A DNA stretch of 64,000 nucleotides from Arbacia lixula (Eukaryota; Echinodermata; Echinoidea; Arbacioida; Arbaciidae), in assembly GCA_963669155.1 (NCBI GenBank), contig OZ022591.1, forward strand, positions 18,337,385 to 18,401,384, in the 5' to 3' direction. The notes under the pieces were generated by a model. That model saw only the letters and a program-made list of their open reading frames with translations. It did not search any database and was not told the origin of the DNA. The translations under genes were made by a program, and so were the position numbers. Below, piece after piece: positions 1-13,400 of this stretch (the first letter of the stretch is position 1; every line of letters begins with the position of its first letter).

Positions 1-16
1 AACTGAGATTTAAAAA

Positions 17-947
17 GAAACTAGAGCAATTCGACTGCCACACAGTCAATAAACATGCCTCCGCCTCTTTGCTAGCTCTATTTCGATTTATGTAAAATGA
101 AAATATCATATTCTGTTTTTCCATGTTTGGCCAAGTTTGGCAATGTTCATTGACCTTTGATTTCCAATCTAATCTAGTCTGTCTAAAGCCATCCTTGTAT
201 CAAGTTTGTTTAAAAATTAGCAAATTTTGGGGTAAAGTTCATTGACCTTTGACTTTTCAGAAATTTTACCCACACTTTTACCTTTTTACCTGTACCATGT
301 TTGGTTCAAATTGAAGTTTTGCATTCAATGTGAAAAATATTAAATTTGGCACAATTTTTAGCCAATTTTTGGCAAAGTTCATTGACATTTGACCTATGAC
401 CTTTAAGAATTTTCACCAAAAATATCATCAGTCTACCCCCAACTAGTGATCCATCTTAGTACCACGTTTCATGAGTATTGCATTTTTGGATTTGATTTTT
501 TATGATGAAAAATATATAGCTTGGGGTAGTTTTTAGCCAATTTTGGCAAAGTTCATTGACCTTTGACCTCTGAACTTTCAGGAATGTTATCAAAAATGTC
601 ACCAGTCTATTCCTAAGTAGTGATCCATCTTTGTACCATGTTTCATGAGAATTTGATCCTTGGATTTGGCTTTATTGTGAAAAAGGTCAATTTTGGGCAA
701 TTTTTCACAAAAATCATTGACCTTTGACCTTTGACCTCCATCAGAATTGACCCCTATTTTACACACTTCTTTGGTGTTATGCAATACACATATGTACCAA
801 GTTTGAAGCAAATCTGGTTAATGGTTCTCAAGATATTGCCTAAACGGATTCGGGACGGACGTACGGACGGACGGACGTACAGACGGACGGACGGACGGAC
901 AGACGGACGGACGGACAACCCGAAAACATAATGCCTCCGGCCATAAA
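17..947 (+). repeat. Dispersed TGACC/(GGAC)n repeat, copy 1
   Basis: Recurrent TTCATTGACCTTTGACCT blocks, then GGAC-type tetranucleotides at about 855-915 and the end AACCCGAAAACATAATGCC. Starts GAAACTAGAGCAATTCGACT. Same family and orientation as 22250-23184; its 3' terminus is truncated. Confidence 0.85.
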
Positions 948-1075
948 AAAAAAGACAACGGCAAAGTGACAAGTTTTATGAGTACGAGCCTTATGTTTCA
1001 GTTTCGATCAGATATGCCCAACTATGCCTGGAAGTTAGACAAGGATAGAGTATGTTACAATATATAAAAAACTAC

Positions 1076-1189
1076 CACACGTCTGTTCGTCTTCCTGAGA
1101 GTTTCCGATACAGTCTACCATGCCATTACATCGGGCTCTGAGGGGGAACAGCGATCCATCGTAGCACTGAAAGGCGTGCTCAGTAACAT
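1076..1189 (-). CDS. Gene A exon 24: degenerate LDLa repeat 4
   Basis: 38 codons, phase 1 to 1: [20 protein letters not shown] then [14 protein letters not shown]. It has four of the six LDLa Cys and a QEDE in place of the SDE calcium site, so it may be a divergent repeat. Acceptor TGTCAG, donor G|GTAGTT. The next intron runs off the window and contains the repeat at 17-947. Confidence 0.75.
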
Positions 1190-4100
1190 CTGACATGTGC
1201 AAAGAACAATGATCGACGGTGTATGATCGCAATCGTCATTCCAGGAAGGAAGTGAGTTTGTTGGGCTTGGGGAGGGGGGGGGGGGGGGGACTTTTTGCGA
1301 TGTGTATTTTTATGGCCTTATTGTGTGTGGAAGAAACAAAGTCCTATATCTTTTGAAGATATATATGCAAGTACACCACTTGTAGCAAGAGAGAAGTTAA
1401 CATTTTGAAGGTACTGTGACACGAATGTATTACGACCGCTCAATGGAGAAACAAAAAAACGTTGTTATAAGTAGGTCAATTACATACCGGTCTTAATGAG
1501 AAGAACTGTTTAACAAGAAAAACGTACGATGACACTTTTATATACAGAAAGTGCTCTTTCGAAATCAGAATTCAGACATATTAAATTGTTTCATGTCACA
1601 TTAATGTATAAAAACAAAGTAGCACTTGGCGCCATGGACATACGATTGATTGCGCTATTGCATTAAACTTTATTGATGAATGAATAACGATACAAACATC
1701 TTTTTTGCAGAAAAGATGTATAGAAAAGCATGGAGTAGCATTATTCTTTATATCAAGTCATGTGTGTATATAAAACAACTTAAGGACCACGTCATGTCTT
1801 TAGAGGCAGGTGGTCTTAGTGATCTAGTACAATTGATTAGTTCCAATAAGGAATAAAAATGTGCTCTTTACAGAGTGGTAGTGTGTCTATTGTTAGGGTG
1901 GTCGCTGAACCGAGTTTAGGTTTGCTGTCACTGTGTCCCCAAAATGCATATTCGAAATAACGTTGATGTTGTATTTTTTCAATCTGTGCTACATTTTCTT
2001 GTCCTGTGCTCACTTGTATAAGTCCTACTTGTATCACCAAGTAAAGTATGCCCTGGTATGGGGATTATTGTTTTGTACAGTGACTTAATCATCCCTTGTT
2101 CTGTTATCGTTATGATCGCATATTTTTCAGGTTTTTCAAAGGTGTGTTTTTATCATTACAACCTATAGGACTCACCACACATTTCTTCGTCAGACATGTC
2201 AGCACACTGGTGGATGAAATCGCATCGTCCCGTAGCGTTGATACACTGACCGCTACTGCAAGAAAACTCGCCATCTTCACATGCTAGATGTACTGCGAGA
2301 TACGGAATGTATGGCATTGCATTACAGGAAATGTATGTACTGTATTGTATGCACAAATGTAAGAACATAGGCTTGTACGTAGGCATATGTGGGGCCTACG
2401 CAATCATGGTTATTTTGGTCCTGTAAGATGTTAAGTTTACAATAAATATATGTAGTAGCATATTTCATCCATACGTTAAATTTTCTGGAAAAGGCCCTGA
2501 AAATTCGGTAATTTAGTACAAAAGCCTCCTAGAATTCGTGGTATATTTAACCAACTGGTCAAATCAGTATATTGTATCTATCTATCGCCATCTTGCCATC
2601 TGGAATAAATAGCCAATTAGCAGCCACGTATACCCTCTTTGGGCCCGCCGCCGGAGATCTACTATATGTCGATCTGCTGTACGAAGAGGTATCATGGTGA
2701 GATCTTTATCGGGACAATTTGGGGAAGTTGTGTGTCCTACAATATCAAGTTAAGAAATTTTACTTTCTACCATAATGCTTGCAGGAAAAACTATTGCCTA
2801 CTTTTTTAAACTCTTGTAGTTTTCGAATTGTACCCATGAGTTTATATTTGCTATCGTGCACATCGTTTTTTTTGTTGGGGAATAATACAGTGAGAGATAC
2901 CTACCGCAATTCAGCTCGTCCGAGTGATCAGGGCAATGTGGTATGACGTCACAATAGAAGGACAGAGAAATACAAGACCCGTCCATGCACTGAAACTGTT
3001 CCGAGTGGCAATCTGCAATGTTAGATATGACACCAACTTTGTATTTGCGATTTAATCACTTTTGCACCCAGTAATATACACAGAAGCGATAGAATAATAC
3101 TTTGTCGTCTCACATTTCTGCATTTGTCAATAATGTAGTTAAGGTACTCAATTATCATTTCTTTTGTGTTCCCAATGGAATCCTTTTTTTGTAACAGTCA
3201 AAATGACAGATTGCCAGCCGTTTTTTGTAACTTTAAATACCTTTTGTGCAGTCAAGTTCATCACTTCCGTCCTCACAGTCGCTTCTCCCATCACAACGAA
3301 AAATATTCTGTATGCAAGCACCAGACGAACAGTGATGCAGATGCGATGTACATGAAACCGTCCCAACTACAAGGAAACATCACATTTAATTGTTTAAAGA
3401 AAGAGAAGAAAGAGATATGTAACTTTATTCAAAGAGATGGCAACTCCCTCCTAAACACACACGTATACACACACACGCACACACATACACACACGTATAC
3501 ACACACATACACATAAACACAAACACACACACAAAACGATCAAGAGAAAGTGAGAGAGAGAGAACAAAGGAGAGAGAAACATCAATAGATATATGCAAAG
3601 AGAGGAAAGCATATCAACCACAGTTTGGACAAAATCTGACAGATAACAATACTCAATAGCCTCTTTAACCTGCTTTAAGCATTCTACCCATTCTACCCAT
3701 GCATTCTACCCATTAAAAAAGGAAATATGTAACCAATATTAGAAAAAGAAAATATATAACCATATGTTATGATGACATAAAATAAGGCTTCATATGTGAT
3801 GGTTGCATGTTTCCTTTTTAAAAGTGTTCAAAATAAAAAAAAATAGTGCATAGTTCATGCGTTTAGGTAATTTGGTCGATAACTTAGAACGGAATACTAC
3901 GCTACGGAAGACTATTTCAAAATGAAGAAGAGCTGTGTAATCACATGACAATCAAGTCCATATCCATTGCAAGATTAAGTTCGTATTGGAAGTAACGTTA
4001 ATTTTCAGGACCAAAATATTTTCCACTTTTGTGGCTCTGAATGTAAAATGGAAACGCTACGATATTTAATACGTGAATATGTTTTGCATAGCATGTCCCC

Positions 4101-6276
4101 AAAACAACAGTAATGTCAAGTAATAAACTCACCTGTCATTAAGTAAGTGGTGGGATCCGCAGGAGGTTTATCTGTTGGAAAATAAATAAGAAGTGATAAG
4201 CTTTAAATGTACATGGGTGAATGCTTTATGAGGATAAATAACAAACCATTAAGTATGGGTCTGTGGTAAAATGTATACAATAATCAATGTCGTTTTTAGT
4301 TTCACATTCACACACGCACACACATATCCATGCACGCACACGCACACGTTAGCTTGCACATACACATAAACAAATATCGCGTGGCGCTGCGAACGAGTGG
4401 TCGGCAATATGTGGACAATGCTCACTGCCCAAAAATAAAGAGGAGAAAGCGGCCCAAACGCTTTTACGTACATGCACCTCCATAATGTCTTTTTGTAATT
4501 ATGTTTTGTTTTGACACCGAAATTAATATGACACGGAAGAAAAAGCCCTCTTCATGTGAAAGAAAATAAAAAAAAACAGTAAAAATCTAGTTCGAATCGA
4601 GTGCGGGAGAAAGATTCTAATACATAGTATGTGTAAAAAACCCCAAACAAACACACATACACGATCATGCATACATATCGAAATAGATAGACAAGTATCG
4701 TAAAAAGAGTAGACGAAACAGGCATCGTAACAGATAAAATGTAAATATACATAGAAGTTTAATCGCACATGAGTATTTTCTATTATATATTGTTATTTCT
4801 TTTCATTTACCTTTTTTTTTTATTCTATTCACTTTCATGTTTCACATGAACCCTTTTCCAAATGCCCCCCTTAAATGTATTTGTGTTTGTTTGATTGAAC
4901 AATGTATTTGCAAAGATTATTCTTTGTGTTCGAGCGCAACCGCCACAGGAGCAAGCTTTCACGAATCGTCGCCTTTTTTTAAACTGTAGGAAACCATAAT
5001 ATATTGTTATATTAATCATTTTTTTTTTACAATTTGTAATGTTGAGATAAATGGATGATGATTTATGTACACAATGTATGATTCAATGTTAGTTTGAACT
5101 TTGAAGCAAAATGATTTTTTTTCAAAACAACATTACTTTGAGGGAAAGCAAAATAAAACGTTCATGTACCCGATGGGCGTGTTGATCTCATCTCACAGAC
5201 AAACTGTCTCGTCTCAGGTGAGGCGCAAGGCACATCGTGCCAAAGTGCGATCGAGCGGTCGACATCATTGTCTTCATCGAGCACCATCAGCGCGCACGCT
5301 TCCAGCTGACCACCGTCTGGCTGTCCTGCTCTCCCTGAAGTCCTAAGTGATGGAAAAGAGATTGCCATAACTATGACTGTGACCGGGAGCTGCTCATCAC
5401 AGTACAAAGCATGAACAATTGCCTCAAGTCCGCCTGCATGTTAAAGCTCAGTGTTACAGTTGCAGTCATAGTTACAGTGTGGCTAAACAGTTGTGTCTAA
5501 TAATGACGTCACGTCAGTAGTTGGGCATTTACATGGAGACGTACACTGTATTCTGACTCTGTATGCCTTTATTTACATGTATAATCCCCATTCCACAATA
5601 AACAGGTTCTGCTGCATGGGAATTCACTTGGTCGACTTTCTATATTTATCATGTTAGGCAAATCAAAAGAAGGGGAAGGGGCGGCTGGACAAAGCAAAAT
5701 TGCTCTGAGAAATATTTATTGTAGTCCTCAGGCGACTCCTGATACTTTGAGAATTTAAGTAGAAGAGTATAACAAAAATATAAAGTGTTCTTCTCCATCC
5801 AAACCTCATCTTGAGCAAAAAAAATGCATATATCACTGTATCAGCTCAATTTTCAAAGTATATACTTTTGTAAAGCAAACAACGGCATGGATTTTTACAG
5901 TCGATCTACCATTATCCATTTTGCTCTTGCTTTCATTTCCTTCCCAAATTGAATTTGATTCTTACGCTGACGTTGACCACGCGGTGTATGACAACGGCAA
6001 GCCATCACTCCAATGAAATATACCGTAGTGGTTTCGGTAACCAAGACCTATGACGGTTAGTTGGTGAAGAAAGAAAGAGAGACAGGGATATAAGGGGTAA
6101 GGGTTAGGAATGGGAGTTGGGATTAGAAGAGGGGAAAGGAAGAGAGAGAGGACAAGAAAGATAATAATAATAATAATAATAACGATAATAATGATAATAT
6201 ACATATATATATATACTTTTACACATACACACACACACACACAAACACACAGAGGGAGAGAGACATACAGACAGAC

Positions 6277-6323
<47 letters not shown>

Positions 6324-9300
6324 AGCAAGAGATAAAAAGAAAGAGAGACGTAAGTTGACATACTGAGAGAAATGTTTAGCGGTAAACAAAGAAAGAATCC
6401 CAGAGGTAGAAGGGGCAGGGGGGCTGGCAAGATAGACATTGAGAAGATAGAAAGAGGTGTGAAACGGAGAAAGAGATGATGAGTGTGTTTGGGTAATTGT
6501 GATGTGAAGAAAAATAAGGAAAAACAAAATGGAAAACGAATAACATCTTCAGAACAGTCTGAACACATTACAGAATGTATCCCATGTCTGTCATATGTCT
6601 GTATTTAAATCTGAACAAATATCTTAGACTGTTGATATTGGCACTACTCCGCTGCAGTGTCCCAAAGGCATAAACAGGATATATTTTTCGCTTGAGTGTG
6701 CCCCCACTGCGCGCGGTGTGTGTAAAACAATACATTTTTTTTTAGAATTTCGCGCAGCGAATTTGATTAAATTTGACAGTATAATTTACATCTTATCCTA
6801 ACCCTTACTATAAACGCAATTCTGGTTTTAAGCTTGATTAGTAAAAAAAAAATCGAAAAAAAGGCGTTGCAACGTACGCTGGTGGGTGCGATATGCATGC
6901 ATATTTGCGGGGAGTGGTATCCCCGACACAATATTCTGACATTGCGGACACAACAGTGGTGCCAATATACACTCCTAACATGATAATACTCCATAACTAG
7001 ATAATTGTGTACTGGAGTATTAATTGGTCGTCAACACTTATACACACACCTCCTTTCATTCATATGCCATCGCATTTTCAGAATGCCATGTAATCATAGC
7101 CTCGTGTGTTCATTTTTTCTCGTAGAATTGTACTTTTCACCCACACAATTCTTTAGAGCAACATCTTGCCTGGAACGTAACAGATGGCAACATTTCCTGG
7201 CATATGACAGCTTTGATAATGAATCAAGATAAAAATGCTTTCCTAGATATGTCTTGGACTCCAGCGCTGTCCATTGAGACGATACCATGTATTGCAAGAA
7301 CATCATTTCATCCTGGCTTTGGATGCTGACAAGGTGCGACGATTCGCTGCTCCCGCATGCGGCTTCTGCCTCATTCCACGTCACAGCTTTATCAGCAGTG
7401 AAGAGCTTGTAGCAGAAGCCACGAAAAGAGTCCCACCCGATGTGACACCCGGCATCTATATACATTAAAAGGAGGAGAAAATTATTTCGTGAATAAAGCC
7501 AGTGTATGCTTTCTTACTAAACCAGAATTTATATAATTATTATCAAGGTACTTTTACATGAAGGGTTCTGCGACATCTACTTTCATAATTAGCAACGGTT
7601 ATAAGCTGACCTGCTTATTTACGCCGGCATACAAGTTACCGTGGAGTTCATTGGGGTGTTGACATTTTTGTACAGTCGTATGTGCAGCAAATTACCTTCC
7701 TTTGCCTCGGCAGGAAAAATGGTCTAAGTGTTCGTTCCCACTGAGGCAATTTGCCGCTGCAGGTACCTTACCCTAACCATGATAACATGGATAACAGCTG
7801 GTAAGTCATTCACATGTTTTCTAACCTAGCGATGCGGGTGACCATGCAGCTTAGAATATATGACATGTATAAATCGCCACATTACAGCAACATTATTGCT
7901 TGCCGCAACGGGAAAATACTAGTTCGTAAGTACAGGTGGAGAGGTCGAGCGGCACAGCCGCTATCCTATGAACTGAGCATATACAGTGCATTCAGAACGA
8001 AGCGGGTTACCTCTCATGCTTGCCATAATGACAATCTTGTTATACATTTCAGTAGATATATGTCCTCCAGTGAAACGGCTGACCACCTTGGTATTCAAAT
8101 ATTGGTACTCGGAAGGATTTCTCTACTTTGCCACGATAGGGAAACCCAAGCAACAAACTACAAGCAGCAAGCAGTAACGAGAAAACCGCTTCTGTGTGAA
8201 AGTATTTTGTTATAAATAAAGTTTGCATTACCTTGTAACTGGGTATCGTTCAAGATGTAAGGAACCATGTCAACGGACTGGTACTCTCCCATGAATCCAT
8301 TGCCGCTCTCGAAGCTGTCCGAATGAAACACTATCGTCATTCGGTTCCGAAAAGAGACTATTCGCTCATCGGGAAGGTTACTGTCGCAGTAGCATCCGAG
8401 ACTGGTCATCAGAGCCGCGTCAAAGACGAGCAGGTAGTCGTTGCTGCAGCCACTTTCGTGTGAGATGACGTTCATTTCGCCGAACTCGAGGCTAATCCGA
8501 CTCCAGGCGCTTGTGATGATTGACCACGTGACGTCTTGGTTTGCTGCATAGTCTGTCAAGTAATCTGGGGACATGACTAGTCCGGAAGGAAGCCAACATG
8601 CGCTATCATTATATCCAGCACTAGTATCACCATAGTTCTCCTGGGCCAGGGGCGGGCACAAGGATTTCTCTATCAGAAGGTTGTAAAAGGACATTGTAAT
8701 GAATGGTAAAAGATAGTGGTTGTAAAGATGACAGGATTCGTAATTATGGCAGAACTGTTGTGTCGCTATCACGGGACATGGTTTAACGTGAAATAAACGA
8801 CTTGATAAATTTAGATGATTTGTTCTTTTTATTATAAAATCAAACAACAATGGGACCTTTATTGAGGACAAAACATCTCCGCCGTGATTGTGGATCAATT
8901 AATATGTGATTACTTTTCCATTTGAAAACAATTTCATTTTACACTTTCGAATGATTATTATAAAGCATCAATATACATTTATTCATACCATCGAAATTAA
9001 TTCATTAATGTGATAAAAAACGATGGAGATTGTAGTAAGGCGAGGATTATGCTTGGGGTTGATCCAACCAAAGAAACAATGCAGATACATTAAGTGAGTA
9101 TAACAAAAGAGTCATAATGAGGGGAGGTTAAAAAGTACATGTAGACCACAAAGATGACTAAGATTAAACAAAAGCAATATACAAAATAACAATGATTTTT
9201 AAAAGGCTATTATATCAACCACGATAATCAAGTAAACATGGAAGAACAATGAGATGAGGCATGATTGTGATAAACAATCATATGTATCAGGGAAAGGGAA

Positions 9301-10387
9301 TTCTAGATTAAGTGTTTGTGTTTCGGCAAACTGAAATTGTGTGCTGCTGTTGTGGGTCATGTGTGATTTTCATAGCTACGGTTAAACATATTGCACAAAT
9401 GGGGTGGTAGATTGTTACTCATGAAGTTGTACAAGAACGAGCGTAGTTGAGTCAAATTAATGTCTTCCATTTTCAGTAATTTTAAGCGAAAATACAATTA
9501 GTCATTATCAGCTCGCAGGGTAGTCTCGGAACGATTTTACAAAGACTAGAACATGTAAAAATACTTTAACATGAATGTAAATATGTACCGGTGGAGCCAA
9601 ACCCGACCGTGATGCTCGCGTTCCCAATTACCAAGCCAGACAAGATGCGAATCGAGAAGCGAGAAGATGTCGAAATGAAGAAAGGGGGGATGTCACCAAA
9701 GCGGTAGGTCGTTCTTCGGCCGGTGTCTCGATCGGTGAGGTGAACCATCCCACTCGGGTTGTATGTGATATCCTCAACGTCCTAAAGGTTAGAAGTGAAT
9801 GTGATGCGCAGATGCTACAGTTAACCAACCAGAAAAAAGGTGTTGTCACTGCACATGCTCTTTTCAGCTTACTAGCATTCATTCATTTCTCATGCTAGGA
9901 AGGCCCCCCATGAATCCATTATTAGAGCTTCGTAAAAGATCGAAAGATATCTCAGTAAAGTATGTGAAAAAACAATCACCCTCCCTTTCTTTGGTCTCTT
10001 TAGAAATTACGCTCATTTAGCCATCCATACACATGATTAGGAAGGAAAAGGGAGTATTATGTTCAATAACCGATCAGAAAAAAAACACGTTGTAAGTGCA
10101 CATGATTCATTTCTCAACCTAAGGAGAAATGAATTATTAGAGCTGTGTGCAAGATCGAAATATATCTCTGTAAAGTATGTGAAAGAAAGCAAGCCCCCCC
10201 CCCTCCCCTTCTCCTTTGGCCCCCAACCCCAGCAATTGCGCTCATTTTGCCATAATTCTACATAATTAGGAATAGAAAGGGGGTATTGTGTTCAATACTA
10301 TGGTGGGCATTCGGAAACAAGGTTCTTTACAGGTTGCCCTTTCTTATACGGACGTGCCATTCTATGTTAGGCACACACACACTGGCG

Positions 10388-10430
<43 letters not shown>

Positions 10431-13400
10431 GGGCCTTATTCCTTAGTTTTAGGAGTTGACACTTGTTTTCTGTTTCCTTAATACAGTTTTTAAAGGTGGC
10501 TAGTTAAATGGCGGCGGTGGGGGGAGGGGGGGGGGGGAGTCGTGGCCACAACCATTTCGCCTGTGTACTTTTGTTCACAGTAAAGAGCTCACCATACATG
10601 CATGTAACCACCATTCTATAACTCATTTACCAACCATTGCTATAATCCAAACTAATTTGAATAAGATGAAACATCTTTTCACCTTAAATCCATCAAACAT
10701 GAAGAAGGCACGCAAGTTGCTATCTACACTGATGTCACCCTCACATTGTGAGCGTGGGTGCAGGAACGTGCTTTGGCGGGCGGAGAAATTTAGTGCTACG
10801 TCAGAAGTAAAATGCGCAGATGTGCAATTATTCTTGCAGTACGCAGACACACATTCTGTAGAAGGAAAATTGAATGAATGATTAAACAAGAGCAACATTT
10901 TGATTCATCATAGGATAATTGGCTTTACCATAATTCTTGGTGCTATATGATCCGTGATAAAATGGCATAAACACAACATTTCATATAATGTATTTGTATT
11001 TGCTCCAGAACCTCAACCCAAGCAAATAAAATTGGAAAATCTAGTTACATATCTTAAAGCAACATCTCAATACATTCAGTATAAATATGAATTTGTGGGG
11101 GGTTTTTGGTGCTAATGACATTTTATTCCTACTTGGTAATACGAGAATTTTATGAATATATTGGGATAAAGGGTCGGAGCAAATATATCTTTTGCAAGGC
11201 TATCTCCACAAAATAATCCTTTCAGTTTATTTTCAGGATTTCACATTAAGTATCGTGACACCATTCTCATATCCTCACCATGCACGTAACTTCTCGAAGA
11301 AACATCCTATAAGGTCACTTTTACCATGGTTACTTACCTACACTCCTGCACCCAAGCAACTCAAGACGGAAAGACACTGTGTCATTCAGCCAGGAAGTAG
11401 GCTCCACCCGAAATGATGTACTTCTTAGAGTAGGGCTTATTGCCACCTTGCACATAGATGTCAAGCACTCTGAAATATCCTGCTCGAGAAAATGTAGAAA
11501 GAAACTGACAATGATAACATTTCTCGCATAATTACATTTATACTAAGTCCCACCCATTCACTATCATCCAAAACCTACAAACCAGAAAATTAGTAAACAG
11601 TCAAAAAATGGTGGAAAATTACGAATAAGGCTTGCGCTGATACTATACCTTGTACGTGTAAAAAGAGACAAACGACAAACGACGGATTAATCACAATGAT
11701 CATAATGAATAAGCAATCAATCAATGGGAGCAACGGACATGTTACAATTGGTTAATTCTGTCTTCACACTTGATGAGGTATCGCACTGGGCTGGAGATGA
11801 CCTCCACAAGTTAACCCCTTGTGTGCGACCTGTGTTTTTTAAACAAGTAATACATGCAAATCACATGGAGCAGCGAGTAATCTGGCCCACTAGACATGCT
11901 GGAGATTAAAGAATCCCCTGACTCCGGTAACGCATATTGTTCCCATACAACCTATACGATCGTAAATCATTACATTATTACAGTAATACCTTGAACACTT
12001 TGACAGGGTCTTGTATAGTGCTGACGGAGAACTGATACAAACGACTGCCCTCACATTGCTGAATGATGACGTCATTCAGGATCGTCACCGTATCAAAAGC
12101 AATCTCAATCCACGGCGTCTCCCCGAGTCTGTCAGCTGTCCAGCCAGTGCTTGGAAGACGAGAAAACGGCAGCAGCCTCAGCTCATCTTCAGAAGAAGAA
12201 TCGGCCATCTCGGGGTTTTGGTCGGCAGAAGACCTGATCTGACTCGACGGCAAATGTCCTGATGCTAGCCCGAGGTCGAAGCGGCAATCTGAATTGAGAT
12301 GATTTCGAAAATGCTTCATGTCAAATGAGACGGCCCTCTCTCTCGATTTCTTATTAAAAGTAAGTTTAAACGGATCGGTTTTCCGCTACGGCTAGCCATA
12401 ATATATAGGCCTCACATTGAACCATTTCAACGTCAGTGCCCCTCCTATCCGACAAAGTGGCAGCCTGTCGTGGCTCGTTTGAATTGATAATCATGTGAAC
12501 CATGTGAACGTACAGTAAAAGAACGTTCACACAGAGCGATGTACAATCTTCCTATGGCATGTTCACATGTTGATTTCATTCAGGAAAAGCAATGGGTCAC
12601 ATAGATTCTACTACCGTTGCGTGTTACAATCTTCTCGACATACTGATTCGTGATGTCGTCACAGTGCAAGTAGTGGCCGGAAATGGAAAACTGTAATCGC
12701 ACGAGTGTGCCTCACTGTCACCCTTTTTAAAATAGAAGAACCACACTCTATCTATTTCTACTTCAAAATTGTGATGGTTTGGACCACATATGTCTATATT
12801 CTGTGTAGGTATGATAGGATATTGAATCATGATTCAAAAGAGATGTCTAATTTCCTACTTATAATCATAAAATGTAAAAGAAACCGGTAATGTTTCTGTG
12901 TTTGTAAGTGAAAGGGAGATATAGGAGACAGAAAAGCAGATAGATGAGAATAAAAGAGCGAAAGATAAGTACATATAATGTACATCTAGATGTGTATAAA
13001 AAAAAGACGAATAAAGGAGAATGTGGTCCGTAGGAAGAATGAGCGAGATGGGGATACAATATACAAGAACACCTGTGGAGAGGGAGGAAGCTTTGCGGCA
13101 ATGTCATTTAAAGAATTTGATTTAAAAACACTTACCTAGAGGACATCCGAGTATTTCGAAACGCAGGGATAACAACTCAGCATTGAGCTTAGTTCTGGGT
13201 GTCACGTGGATATAATCCGTCAGACGAGGATATCTGAATCTGATCAGGGTCACCTTCTCTGGAGACCAGGTACCGTTACGTAACTGAAGTAATGAATTGA
13301 TTTTAATTGAATTGCCTCTTTAAAACAGCAACATAAACATCTAATAGAAATCAATGTTTTCCGTTCGTTTGCAACAAATTCCAAGAAAAAAATAGCCATG

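Noticed and set aside
731..972. Open frames reading GRTDGRTD or VRPSVRPS
   Set aside because: Translations of the GGAC tetranucleotide repeat in a dispersed element.
5962..6568. Ser/Leu-rich open frames
   Set aside because: Produced by GA and CA microsatellites; not coding beyond exon 18 at 5966-6047.
8670..8898. Upstream extension of gene A exon 16 open frame
   Set aside because: An acceptor TGATAG fits the phase-1 pattern at 8669, and the extension has no CUB features; treated as intron.
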